Positions 1 through 10,353 of a stretch of DNA of 64,000 nucleotides are shown here, piece after piece. The notes below the pieces were generated by a model, which was not told the DNA's origin, did not search any database, and saw only the letters and a program-made list of their open reading frames with translations. The position numbers and the translations under genes were made by a program. This DNA comes from Pseudomonas helleri (GTDB taxonomy: Bacteria; Pseudomonadota; Gammaproteobacteria; Pseudomonadales; Pseudomonadaceae): contig NZ_JYLD01000004.1 in assembly GCF_001043025.1 (NCBI RefSeq), forward strand, positions 1 through 64,000, in the 5' to 3' direction. Numbering within the stretch: position 1 is the first letter of the stretch; every line of letters begins with the position of its first letter.

Positions 1-65
1 TTCTTTTCGGTCACTTGTTTGACCGCCTGGATTTTGAATTCTTCGGGATATCGCTGGTTGCTCAT
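1..65 (-). CDS. IS3-family transposase OrfA, N-terminal fragment
   Basis: Only the first 21 codons are in the window, reading MSNQRYPEEFKIQAVKQVTE and onward. This is the beginning of the helix-turn-helix OrfA subunit of IS3-family transposases, which binds the element ends; the catalytic OrfB part would be made by frameshifting further left. An AGGAGGT ribosome binding site lies 5 to 11 bases upstream of the ATG at 65. The gene continues beyond base 1, so its integrity cannot be judged. Confidence 0.8.
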   Translation of the reverse strand, partial: MSNQRYPEEFKIQAVKQVTEK

Positions 66-127
66 GGCACCTCCTAATGGGCCTCATTTTAAGGCTTGGA
101 GGTGTCTACGAAACTAGGGGCGATTCA
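1..127 (-). mobile_element. Left end of an IS3-family insertion sequence (cut by window edge)
   Basis: Read on the minus strand, the element begins at 127 with TGAATCGCCCC followed by a T-rich stretch and TAGACACCTCC. This terminus is typical of IS3-family elements in Pseudomonas. The OrfA reading frame starts about 60 bases inside. The other end lies outside the window, so neither the second inverted repeat nor the target duplication can be checked. Family assignment is from the terminus and the OrfA N-terminus. Confidence 0.8.
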
Positions 128-595
128 GATCATCCATGTGGGGCTTAGCATAATGAAGGCAATATGATGGCATTTCAATAGCCCTCATTTACTGGAAGCG
201 GATCGAGTTACGCGCCACTCCACAACCAGTGGATGGATAAGCTTGAACAGCTACCCTACAGCACAAGAGATCCGCTTTGACCCAAATTGATGGTGCACCG
301 AGTGGTGGCGTGGTCGGATTTTAGATTAATGTAGCACGCCAGTAGCACGAGCATCAGGGACAGGCTTAACCCTATGACCGCCACGCGGGATTCTCAGCAC
401 ACAGAGCCGCAAATTGATCGGAAAGTGCCAGTTGGTAAATCTGAAAATTGAGCTGGGGTGCTAAAACTGCGGCGCTTTTAATACACGCACGATAATATGC
501 CGCTCATGATGCACCATCAGGTGTCATTAAACGCTGTAACACTTCAAGATTTTTGACTTGAAAATCCTTGTAGATTCAAGGACTTATAAAATGGA
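128..595. other. Intergenic stretch, no gene recognised
   Basis: About 470 bases lie between the insertion sequence end and the 4.5S RNA gene. Stop codons are frequent in all frames and I recognise neither a coding nor an RNA feature. It may contain the disrupted or displaced downstream neighbour of the 4.5S RNA gene, but nothing in it can be identified. Confidence 0.5.
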
Positions 596-705
596 GGCAA
601 CCCCACCAGCCACACCCCGGCACACAATGTTCCCGCTGTGGCTGCTGCCTTCCGGCTCTGACCAGGTTCACGGGTAATCGTTGCGGAGGGACCGATAGGG
701 TCACC
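596..705 (-). ncRNA. ffs: 4.5S RNA (signal recognition particle RNA)
   Basis: The minus strand carries the diagnostic SRP RNA apical loop: CCTGGTCAGAGCCGGAAGG followed by CAGCAGCC, the site bound by the Ffh M domain. The two ends, GGTGACCCTATCGGTC and GGCTGGTGGGGTTGCC, can pair along their whole length (with G-U pairs), giving the long hairpin of bacterial 4.5S RNA at about 110 nt. This pairing was used to set the ends. The RNA works with Ffh and FtsY in co-translational targeting of membrane proteins. It follows ligA on the same strand but is separated by a palindromic repeat. Confidence 0.93.
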
Positions 706-831
706 ATAACAACATCCGCCTAGCAGCGAACGGCGCCATTGTACCTATCTGACGAAAACTTACAACCGCTGCTTCAACAATAAAAAAATGAATGGGTTCA
801 AGTACTTGGATTCGGGCATGTATTTGGCTCC

Positions 832-922
832 GTAGTCGCTGCCGAAGGCTGCGATGAAGCTCGCGCAGGCTACGAGGCAACGGATTGCTTCGCAACCCTT
901 CGCAGCCTGCGGCAGCGACTAC
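832..922. repeat. Pseudomonas palindromic intergenic repeat (REP-like), copy 1
   Basis: The outer arms GTAGTCGCTGCCG and CGGCAGCGACTAC are complementary, and an inner pair built on AGGCTGCGA / TCGCAGCCT extends the hairpin. The same design occurs at 14897-15000. It sits just downstream of the ligA stop codon and can form a large stem on either strand, so it may also stop or shield transcripts. Confidence 0.8.
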
Positions 923-936
923 AGGTTTTGCAGCCG

Positions 937-3306
<2,370 letters not shown>

Positions 3307-3317
3307 TCACAAAGCAA

Positions 3318-3339
3318 ATGAGCAGCCGAGGCTGCTCAT
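3318..3339 (-). other. Perfect hairpin in the zipA-ligA gap
   Basis: ATGAGCAGC and GCTGCTCAT flank a four-base loop, making a perfect 9 bp stem between the zipA stop and the ligA start. On the minus strand it is followed by a weak T-containing run. It could partly terminate zipA transcripts or process the zipA-ligA mRNA; a function is not shown. Confidence 0.5.
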
Positions 3340-3390
3340 GTGTTAATTCATAGTGCACTCAGCGGGAGCGATCACACGGCCCCCACGGCT

Positions 3391-4266
3391 TTAGCGTTTT
3401 TGAGTCAGGGCACGACGCTCGAATTCGACGATGCGCTGGCGGTAATGCTCAATAGTCTGAGCCGTCAACACGCTGCGCTGGTCGTCTTTGAGTTCGCCGT
3501 TGAGCTCCTGGGACAACTTGCGCGCTGCTGCCACCATCACATCAAACGCCTGCTTGGGATGACGCGGGCCTGGCAAGCCGAGGAAGAAGCTCACTGCTGG
3601 TGTGCTGAACAGATCGATGTCGTCCAGATCGAACACGCCCGGTTTCACGGCGTTGGCCATGGAGAACAGGACTTCGCCGTTGCCAGCCATGCTTTCGTGA
3701 CGGTGGAAAATATCCATTTCACCGAAACGCAAGCCGCTCTCAAGAATGTTTTGCAGCAGCGCCGGGCCTTTGAAACCTGCCGGATCACGGCTGATAACGC
3801 TGATGACCAGCACTTCTTCGGTTGCCGGTGCGGGCTCTTTGCTTTCTGCCGCAGCCACTGCTGGCGTCTGACGCCCGCGTGGTTTGGTTTCAACAGGAGC
3901 ATCATCGTCACGCGCACTGAAGCTTGGACCGTCATCATCAAGATCGAGGTTGAGGTTCAAATCACCCTGGCTCGGCTCACTGGAGCGTTTACCGCGCTTG
4001 GAGGACCTCTCACGGGGCGGCATGCTCACCGATGGCAGGTCATGCTCATCGAGCTGCGGCTCTTTGTGATCCGGCGTATCCAGAACCCGTGACGGGCCTA
4101 ACAGCTCGGCGCTGTTTTCCTCGTCGGGGACATTGGAAAAACTGCGGTCAAGACGAAACTTGAGCTTCCCTTTACCGCCACGCATACGACGCCAGCCGTC
4201 AAAAAGAATACCGGCGATGACCACTATGCCGATGACTATCAGCCACTCGCGCAGACCGATTTCCAT
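3391..4266 (-). CDS. zipA: Cell division protein ZipA
   Basis: Anchors FtsZ to the inner membrane during division. The 291-residue product has an N-terminal membrane segment ([20 protein letters not shown], about residues 6-25) followed by a basic stretch, a charged Pro/Glu-rich linker, and the C-terminal FtsZ-binding domain ([20 protein letters not shown] onwards). This is the N-out topology expected for ZipA. It stands between smc and ligA, the usual order in Pseudomonas. The start at the ATG at 4266 gives MEIGLREWL, the family N-terminus. Confidence 0.95.
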   Translation of the reverse strand: MEIGLREWLIVIGIVVIAGILFDGWRRMRGGKGKLKFRLDRSFSNVPDEENSAELLGPSRVLDTPDHKEPQLDEHDLPSVSMPPRERSSKRGKRSSEPSQGDLNLNLDLDDDGPSFSARDDDAPVETKPRGRQTPAVAAAESKEPAPATEEVLVISVISRDPAGFKGPALLQNILESGLRFGEMDIFHRHESMAGNGEVLFSMANAVKPGVFDLDDIDLFSTPAVSFFLGLPGPRHPKQAFDVMVAAARKLSQELNGELKDDQRSVLTAQTIEHYRQRIVEFERRALTQKR

Positions 4267-4524
4267 GTAATCCCGTGCCCCTAAAAAATGATTCTATGAA
4301 GAAGAGCCTAAAGCCCTTTAAAACGTGGCGCCAACTCTATGTTCTGAATGACGTTTTTCCACGTACAAAAAAAATTAGACGCTAAATTAACACGACCAAA
4401 GATAACTTTACACCGTCTGTCACCTTGAGTTAGGCCCATGTAGCCGCTGACCTACGCATCTCATCGGTCAAATCCGTAGGGATTTTCTTACATGAAGAAA
4501 ATTTTATCCCTACTTGCTTATAGC

Positions 4525-7500
4525 TCATGCATCGACCATTGCCATTGCTTCCTCAACATCAACCGCAACAAGACGTGAACAACCGGGCTCATGCATCGTC
4601 ACCCCCATCAACTGATCGGCCATTTCCATGGCGATTTTGTTGTGGGTGATGTAGATGAACTGCACGGTCTGTGACATCTCTTTAACCAACCGTGCATAGC
4701 GCCCCACGTTCGCGTCATCAAGCGGTGCATCAACTTCGTCGAGCATGCAAAACGGCGCCGGATTGAGTTTAAAAATGGCAAAAACCAGTGCCAGAGCCGT
4801 CAATGCCTTCTCACCACCGGACAGCAAATGAATCGTGCTGTTCTTTTTGCCCGGCGGCCTCGCCATGATCGTTACCCCTGTATCGAGTAAATCTTCGCCC
4901 GTCAGTTCCAAATAAGCGCTGCCGCCACCAAAAACTTTTGGGAAAAGCGCCTGTAATCCACCATTTATCTGATCAAAGGTGTCTTTGAAGCGGCTCCGGG
5001 TTTCTTTATCAATCTTGCGAATCACGTTTTCCAGGGTGTCCAGTGCTTCGACCAAATCGGCATCCTGAGCATCCAGATAACGCTTGCGCTCGGACTGCTG
5101 CTGGTATTCATCAATGGCCGCGAGGTTAATCGCACCCAAACGCTGAATACGCGCAGCAATCCGCTCAAGTTCCTCTTCGGCCTGCTGCTCATTGAGTTCG
5201 TTACTCAATGTTGCCAGCACCCCGTGCAAGTCATAACCGTCCGCCAGCAACTGATCTTGTAACGCAGTACGTCGGACTGTTAGCGCCTGCCATTCCATAC
5301 GTTGATGTTCAAGCTGGCCGCGAATCAGTTGGGACTGCTGCTCTGCCTGGTTGCGGCGCTTTTCAGCGTCGCGCAGTTCACGGTCCGCATCCTCAAGAGC
5401 CAATTGCGCAACTTTAAGTTCCTCGTCAACGCTCAGGCGTTTATCCAGCAACTCTTCAAGTTTAAGGCGCAGCTCTTCAAGGGGAGCTTCGCCCTCCTCC
5501 AGATTGAGGGTGAGCTGCTCACGCTTTTCAGCGAGCCGCTCAGATTGCAGCTCCAGCCGCTCCAGCGCCTGACGGGTCGAGTCGTGCTGTGCCCTGAGTG
5601 AGCCCAAACGCACCGCCAATTGGTGGGCGTGATCCTTGTGCTGACGGGCTTCTTGACGCACCCGGTCAAGGCGTTCGCGTAAGCTGTCGCGCTGGGCCAG
5701 CAGCAGTTCGCGCTGCTCGGTGTCAGTGGCCATGGCATCCAGCGCTTGCTGCAAGTTCAGGCGCGCCTCACCAACGTGTTCATGCTCCAGCGCACGCTGC
5801 TCGCTGAGCTCGGCCAGCTCTTCGTCAAGCCGCCGACGGCGCAAGGTCAACTGCTCGACCTTGGCTTTGCTGGCAGACAGCTTGGCTTTGATCTCGCCTT
5901 GTTGGCGGGCTTCGTCCTGCAAGCGGCGACGAACTTGCTCACGCGCGTCTTCTTGAGCGACTTGCTGCTCGCGCAAGCGTTGCAACTGCTCCTCAAGAGT
6001 CGCCAGGGTGGCTTCACGCTCATCGCGCTCAATCCCCAGACGCTGGATTTCCTGGCCGCGGGCCAGCACGCCGCTTTCGGCTTCACTGGCGCGACGCACA
6101 CGCAAAAAGTTACGCCCGACCCAATAACCGTCACGGCTGATCAGGCTTTGACCGTCGGCCAGTTGCCCGCGCGCAGCCAGTGCCTGCTCAAGGGTTTCGA
6201 CCGGTTTGACCTGCCCCAGCCAGGGCGCCAAATCAAAATCGGCTTCGACTTTGTCCAGCAAACTCCCAGCGATGCGGCTTGCAGTGGCGTCGGCGCTGAA
6301 CAAGCGCAAATCGCCCTGGGCAAAGCCCGCCAGATTCACTTGGGAAAAATCATCCACCAACACAGCCTGGAGGTCGGCACCCAGCACCGTTTCGACCGCA
6401 AGCTCCCAACCGACTTCAACCCGCAGGCCTTCGGCCAGACGTGGACGCTCAGCCAGTTGCTGCTCACGCAGCCATTCGCCTGCACCGGCGCCAGGGTCCA
6501 ACGCGGCTTGCTGCAGCGCTTCAAGGGAAGCCAGACGACCGTTAAGCCGCTGCAACTCGCCCTGGGCCTGCTGCTGGTTTTGCGTGGCTTGCTGCAAGTC
6601 GTGACGCACTTGCTCAAGACGCTCGATCACCTGTTCTTCGCTGACTTGCAGCTCTTCTTGGGTCAGCTCGCTGGTCGCCAGCAACTCACTCAGTTCAAGA
6701 ATCGCTGCATCTTCCGGGTCTGCGGCGAGCAAGGCACGCTCTTCGGCCAAACGACGCTGGCGTTCAGCCACGCGCTCCATGCTGGTTTCCAACTGCTGAA
6801 TACGCGCTTGCAGGACTTCGGATTGGCGTTGCGGCTCAGCCGAGCGCAGATTGAAGGCATCCCACTGCTCTTGCCAGGCATGCATGGTGACTTCGGACTC
6901 TTCGAGCGCAGCAGCCGATTCTTCAGCGGCAACGCTGGTCAGTTCCTGCTCGGGCACCAACATGTCGAGCTCTTCACCCAGCGTTGCCAGCATCGTGCGG
7001 TCATGCCCCAGGTGCGACTCGGTTTCAAGACGCGAGCGCTCGGCTTCGCGCAAGTCGTCTTGTAACTGACGCAAACGTTGCTGGCCGTGCTGGATGCTTT
7101 GTTCGACGCGGGCGATGTCGCCACCCACCGAATAGAAGCGCCCTTGCACCAAATTAAAGCGTTCTGACAGGTCGTGATGCCCGTCACGCAGGCGTTCGAT
7201 GCTGGCATCGGCATTGCGCTGCTCAGCGACCAACGCTTCAAAACTGACTTCTTGATCGCCAATGATCGTTTCGCGCTGCCCCACCTGCTCGTTCAGAGCT
7301 TGCCAGCGCAACGCGGACAACTGCGCCTTAAGCTGACGCTCTTCGGCTTTGTATTCCTGGTACTTCTCGGCGGCTTGGGCCTGACGGTGCAGACGCTCAA
7401 GCTGGCGACCCAACTCTTCACGCAAGTCGGTCAGGCGCGCGAGGTTTTCGTGGGTGCGACGAATGCGGTTTTCGGTCTCGCGACGCCGCTCCTTGTACTT

Positions 7501-8013
7501 GGAGATGCCGGCCGCTTCTTCGATAAAGTTGCGCAGGTCTTCGGGCTTGGACTCGATCAGCTTGGAGATCATGCCCTGCTCGATGATCGAGTAGCTGCGC
7601 GGCCCCAGGCCGGTGCCGAGGAAAATATCGGTGATGTCACGACGACGGCACTTGGTGCCGTTGAGGTAGTAAGTGGTCTGGCTGTCGCGGGTCACCTTGC
7701 GGCGGATGGAGATCTCGGCGTAGGCCGCATATTCGCCCAGCAGCGTGCCGTCGGAGTTATCAAACACCAGTTCAATACTGGCCTGACTCACGGGTTTACG
7801 GCTGGTGGAGCCGTTGAAGATGACGTCGGTCATCGACTCGCCGCGCAGGTTTTTAGCCGAGCTTTCGCCCATTACCCAACGCACGGCGTCGATAATGTTC
7901 GACTTGCCGCAACCGTTGGGGCCGACCACCGCCGCCATATTGCTCGGAAAGTTAACCGTTGTCGGGTCAACGAAGGATTTGAAGCCCGCCAGTTTGATGC
8001 ACTTGAGACGCAC
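4525..8013 (-). CDS. smc: Chromosome segregation protein SMC
   Basis: ATPase that organises and helps segregate the chromosome. The 1162-residue protein has the Walker A motif GPNGCGKS at residues 31-38, two long coiled coils on either side of a hinge (around residues 510-640), a C-terminal signature motif LSGGEKALTALAL and a Walker B region CMLDEVDAPLDD. Length is as expected for the family. The start codon is 2 bases from the stop of the upstream GntR-type gene, so the two may be co-transcribed. zipA follows after a 258-base gap, AT-rich next to zipA, with no gene seen in it. Confidence 0.97.
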   Translation of the reverse strand: MRLKCIKLAGFKSFVDPTTVNFPSNMAAVVGPNGCGKSNIIDAVRWVMGESSAKNLRGESMTDVIFNGSTSRKPVSQASIELVFDNSDGTLLGEYAAYAEISIRRKVTRDSQTTYYLNGTKCRRRDITDIFLGTGLGPRSYSIIEQGMISKLIESKPEDLRNFIEEAAGISKYKERRRETENRIRRTHENLARLTDLREELGRQLERLHRQAQAAEKYQEYKAEERQLKAQLSALRWQALNEQVGQRETIIGDQEVSFEALVAEQRNADASIERLRDGHHDLSERFNLVQGRFYSVGGDIARVEQSIQHGQQRLRQLQDDLREAERSRLETESHLGHDRTMLATLGEELDMLVPEQELTSVAAEESAAALEESEVTMHAWQEQWDAFNLRSAEPQRQSEVLQARIQQLETSMERVAERQRRLAEERALLAADPEDAAILELSELLATSELTQEELQVSEEQVIERLEQVRHDLQQATQNQQQAQGELQRLNGRLASLEALQQAALDPGAGAGEWLREQQLAERPRLAEGLRVEVGWELAVETVLGADLQAVLVDDFSQVNLAGFAQGDLRLFSADATASRIAGSLLDKVEADFDLAPWLGQVKPVETLEQALAARGQLADGQSLISRDGYWVGRNFLRVRRASEAESGVLARGQEIQRLGIERDEREATLATLEEQLQRLREQQVAQEDAREQVRRRLQDEARQQGEIKAKLSASKAKVEQLTLRRRRLDEELAELSEQRALEHEHVGEARLNLQQALDAMATDTEQRELLLAQRDSLRERLDRVRQEARQHKDHAHQLAVRLGSLRAQHDSTRQALERLELQSERLAEKREQLTLNLEEGEAPLEELRLKLEELLDKRLSVDEELKVAQLALEDADRELRDAEKRRNQAEQQSQLIRGQLEHQRMEWQALTVRRTALQDQLLADGYDLHGVLATLSNELNEQQAEEELERIAARIQRLGAINLAAIDEYQQQSERKRYLDAQDADLVEALDTLENVIRKIDKETRSRFKDTFDQINGGLQALFPKVFGGGSAYLELTGEDLLDTGVTIMARPPGKKNSTIHLLSGGEKALTALALVFAIFKLNPAPFCMLDEVDAPLDDANVGRYARLVKEMSQTVQFIYITHNKIAMEMADQLMGVTMHEPGCSRLVAVDVEEAMAMVDA

Positions 8014-8015
8014 GT

Positions 8016-8675
8016 TCAGGCAACCGTCAAGGCGGACAACACCAGGTCACAGCTGCGCTGAGCATATCGGCTCAGTACGACACGAATTTGCGAAAAATCC
8101 CGCGCCAGAACCGCCTCAAGCAACTCCGCGAACAGCGCCAGAAACTCGCTCATCTCGGCCTTGCGCTGTTCCAGTGCCAGGTAATAGGCACGGCTCATGG
8201 CCGGGTGCAGGTTCTCGACGGTTTCTTGCAGATACGGGTTGTCGGCAAACGGGTAGGCAGCGCGCATTACGTTGAAGCTGTCTTCAACAAAGGCGCTGAT
8301 GTCCTGGCGCTCGTAGCTGTCAACCAGACGCTGCTGGATTTGCAGGAAAGGCCCCAGGTCAGACGGCGCTGTCCAGCGCTGCGCAACGGCATTGCCGAGC
8401 AGGATGTACATCTCGCTCATCAACGTACACAGGCTCTGAACCTTATGTGCAGTGAGCTCGGTGACATGTGCCCCACGCCGTGGAAGGATCGCGATCAAGT
8501 GTCGACGCTCCAGGATTAACAACGCTTCGCGCACAGAGCCGCGGCTGACATTGAGCGCCAGCGTTACCTTCTGTTCTTGAATGCGTTCTCCAGGCTTGAG
8601 CTCGCCACGAATAATCCGCTCAGCGAGGTGGTGAGCTATTTGCTCGGCGAGGCTATCCGGCGCCTTGAACGTCAT
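8016..8675 (-). CDS. GntR-family transcriptional regulator (FCD type)
   Basis: The 219-residue protein has an N-terminal winged helix-turn-helix (LAEQIAHHLAERIIRGELKPGERIQE, then SRGSVREALLILERR) and an all-helical FCD ligand-binding domain with His/Asp positions typical of metal-assisted acid binding. It is transcribed divergently from xdhA across 223 bases and lies directly upstream of smc. The position suggests that it controls the purine genes, itself, or both; the ligand is unknown. An RBS (GAAGGTAC) precedes the ATG. Confidence 0.85.
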   Translation of the reverse strand: MTFKAPDSLAEQIAHHLAERIIRGELKPGERIQEQKVTLALNVSRGSVREALLILERRHLIAILPRRGAHVTELTAHKVQSLCTLMSEMYILLGNAVAQRWTAPSDLGPFLQIQQRLVDSYERQDISAFVEDSFNVMRAAYPFADNPYLQETVENLHPAMSRAYYLALEQRKAEMSEFLALFAELLEAVLARDFSQIRVVLSRYAQRSCDLVLSALTVA

Positions 8676-8898
8676 GTTGTACCTTCAAAATCTTCGATCA
8701 GTGCAGGCGGCGGAGTGTAACGCACTTGCGCGGTGCAAGCAGAGTGTCTCGGGCGCCGAATGTGGCACGAAATAAGCAAATAAAGCGTGTCGTGACCAAT
8801 CACCGGGATGACTCACTGGCATTTCTTGACCCTGAAGTCAGCAATGACTAGATTCAATTCATCCCGCCCGATAAAAATAGTGCAGTGCGAGGCCGCCC

Positions 8899-10353
8899 GT
8901 GATCCAGTTTTTAGTTAATCAGACGCTACGCACTGAACACGCACTGGACCCCAACCTCACGGTACTCAATTACCTGCGTCAGCACCTGCACAAACCCGGC
9001 ACCAAGGAAGGCTGTGCCAGCGGTGATTGCGGCGCCTGCACAGTGGTTGTCGGCGAACTGCACACTGACGAGCAAGGCACTGAAGGCCTGCGCTATCGCA
9101 GCCTGAATGCCTGCCTGACATTCGTTTCGGCCTTGCATGGCAAACAGTTGATCAGCGTTGAAGACCTCAAGCATCAGGGCCAGCTCCACAGCGTGCAGCA
9201 GGCGATGATCGACTGCCACGGCTCGCAATGCGGCTTTTGTACGCCCGGCTTTGTCATGTCGCTGTTTGCCCTGCAAAAGAACAGCCCTGACGCCAATCAC
9301 CAGCAGGCCCACGAAGCACTGGCCGGCAACCTCTGCCGCTGCACCGGCTATCGACCGATTCTGGCCGCCGCGGCGCAAGCCTGCCACTCAGCGCCTGCGG
9401 ACCAATTTGATGCGCAACACGGCGCGACCCTGGCCAAACTCAAGGCCATCCGCCCGGTAGGCGCCAGCGAACTGAATAACGGTGAGAACCGTTGCCTGCT
9501 GCCCTTTACCCTTGACGAACTGGCACGTGGCTATGCAGCGCATCCCCAGGCGCGCCTGCTGGCGGGCGGGACCGACTTGGCGCTGGAGGTCACGCAACTT
9601 CACCGCAGCCTGCCGGTAATGATTGCTCTGGGGCAGATTGCCGAGCTAAAGCGCATCGAACGCTTTGCAGATCGCCTCGAAGTCGGCGCCGCAGTGACCC
9701 TCGCAGACATCTACCAAACGCTTAACGCCGAATACCCGGACTTTGGCGAACTATTACAGCGTTTTGCCTCGCTGCAAATTCGCAACCAAGGCACTTTGGG
9801 CGGCAACATTGGCAACGCTTCGCCCATTGGTGATTCGCCCCCCCTGCTGATCGCCCTCGGCTCACAACTGGTCTTACGCAAAGGGGCTACACGTCGCACG
9901 CTGGCGCTGGAAGATTACTTTCTGGACTACCGGGTGACCGCCCAAGCTGAAGGCGAATTCATCGAGAAAATCGTCATCCCGCGCGCCAAAGCCAGCCATC
10001 TGTTTCGCGCCTATAAAATCTCCAAACGTCTGGATGACGACATCAGCGCCGTGTGCGCCGCGTTCAATCTGCACATCGAAAATGGCGTGGTGATGGATGC
10101 CCGTGTGGCCTTCGGCGGCATGGCGGCCACGCCCAAACGCGCCAGCGCCTGCGAGGCCGTCTTGCACAAAGCGCCCTGGAACAGCGCAACGGTGGAGCGA
10201 GCCTGCAACGCCTTGTCGCAGGATTTCAGCCCGCTCTCGGACTTTCGCGCCAGCAAAGAATATCGCTTGCTGTGCGCGCAAAACCTGTTGCGCAAATACT
10301 TTATCGAACAGCAAACCCCGGACCTCCAAACGCGGGTAACGGCTTATGTCTAA
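8899..10353 (+). CDS. xdhA: Xanthine dehydrogenase small subunit XdhA
   Basis: Electron-transfer subunit of xanthine dehydrogenase, which oxidises hypoxanthine to xanthine and urate. The 484-residue protein carries two 2Fe-2S centres: a plant-ferredoxin type (Cys39, 44, 47, 72) and an all-helical one (Cys111, 114, 146, 148, with CGFCTPG and NLCRCTGYRP). A FAD domain follows (LLAGGTDLALEVT, LGGNIGNASPIGD). The start is a GTG with GAGG 8 bases upstream. It overlaps xdhB by 8 bases, implying coupled translation. Confidence 0.96.
   Translation: MIQFLVNQTLRTEHALDPNLTVLNYLRQHLHKPGTKEGCASGDCGACTVVVGELHTDEQGTEGLRYRSLNACLTFVSALHGKQLISVEDLKHQGQLHSVQQAMIDCHGSQCGFCTPGFVMSLFALQKNSPDANHQQAHEALAGNLCRCTGYRPILAAAAQACHSAPADQFDAQHGATLAKLKAIRPVGASELNNGENRCLLPFTLDELARGYAAHPQARLLAGGTDLALEVTQLHRSLPVMIALGQIAELKRIERFADRLEVGAAVTLADIYQTLNAEYPDFGELLQRFASLQIRNQGTLGGNIGNASPIGDSPPLLIALGSQLVLRKGATRRTLALEDYFLDYRVTAQAEGEFIEKIVIPRAKASHLFRAYKISKRLDDDISAVCAAFNLHIENGVVMDARVAFGGMAATPKRASACEAVLHKAPWNSATVERACNALSQDFSPLSDFRASKEYRLLCAQNLLRKYFIEQQTPDLQTRVTAYV

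Noticed and set aside
5746..7065. 439-codon plus-strand frame inside smc
   Set aside because: A mirror of the Glu/Leu/Gln-rich coiled coils of SMC.
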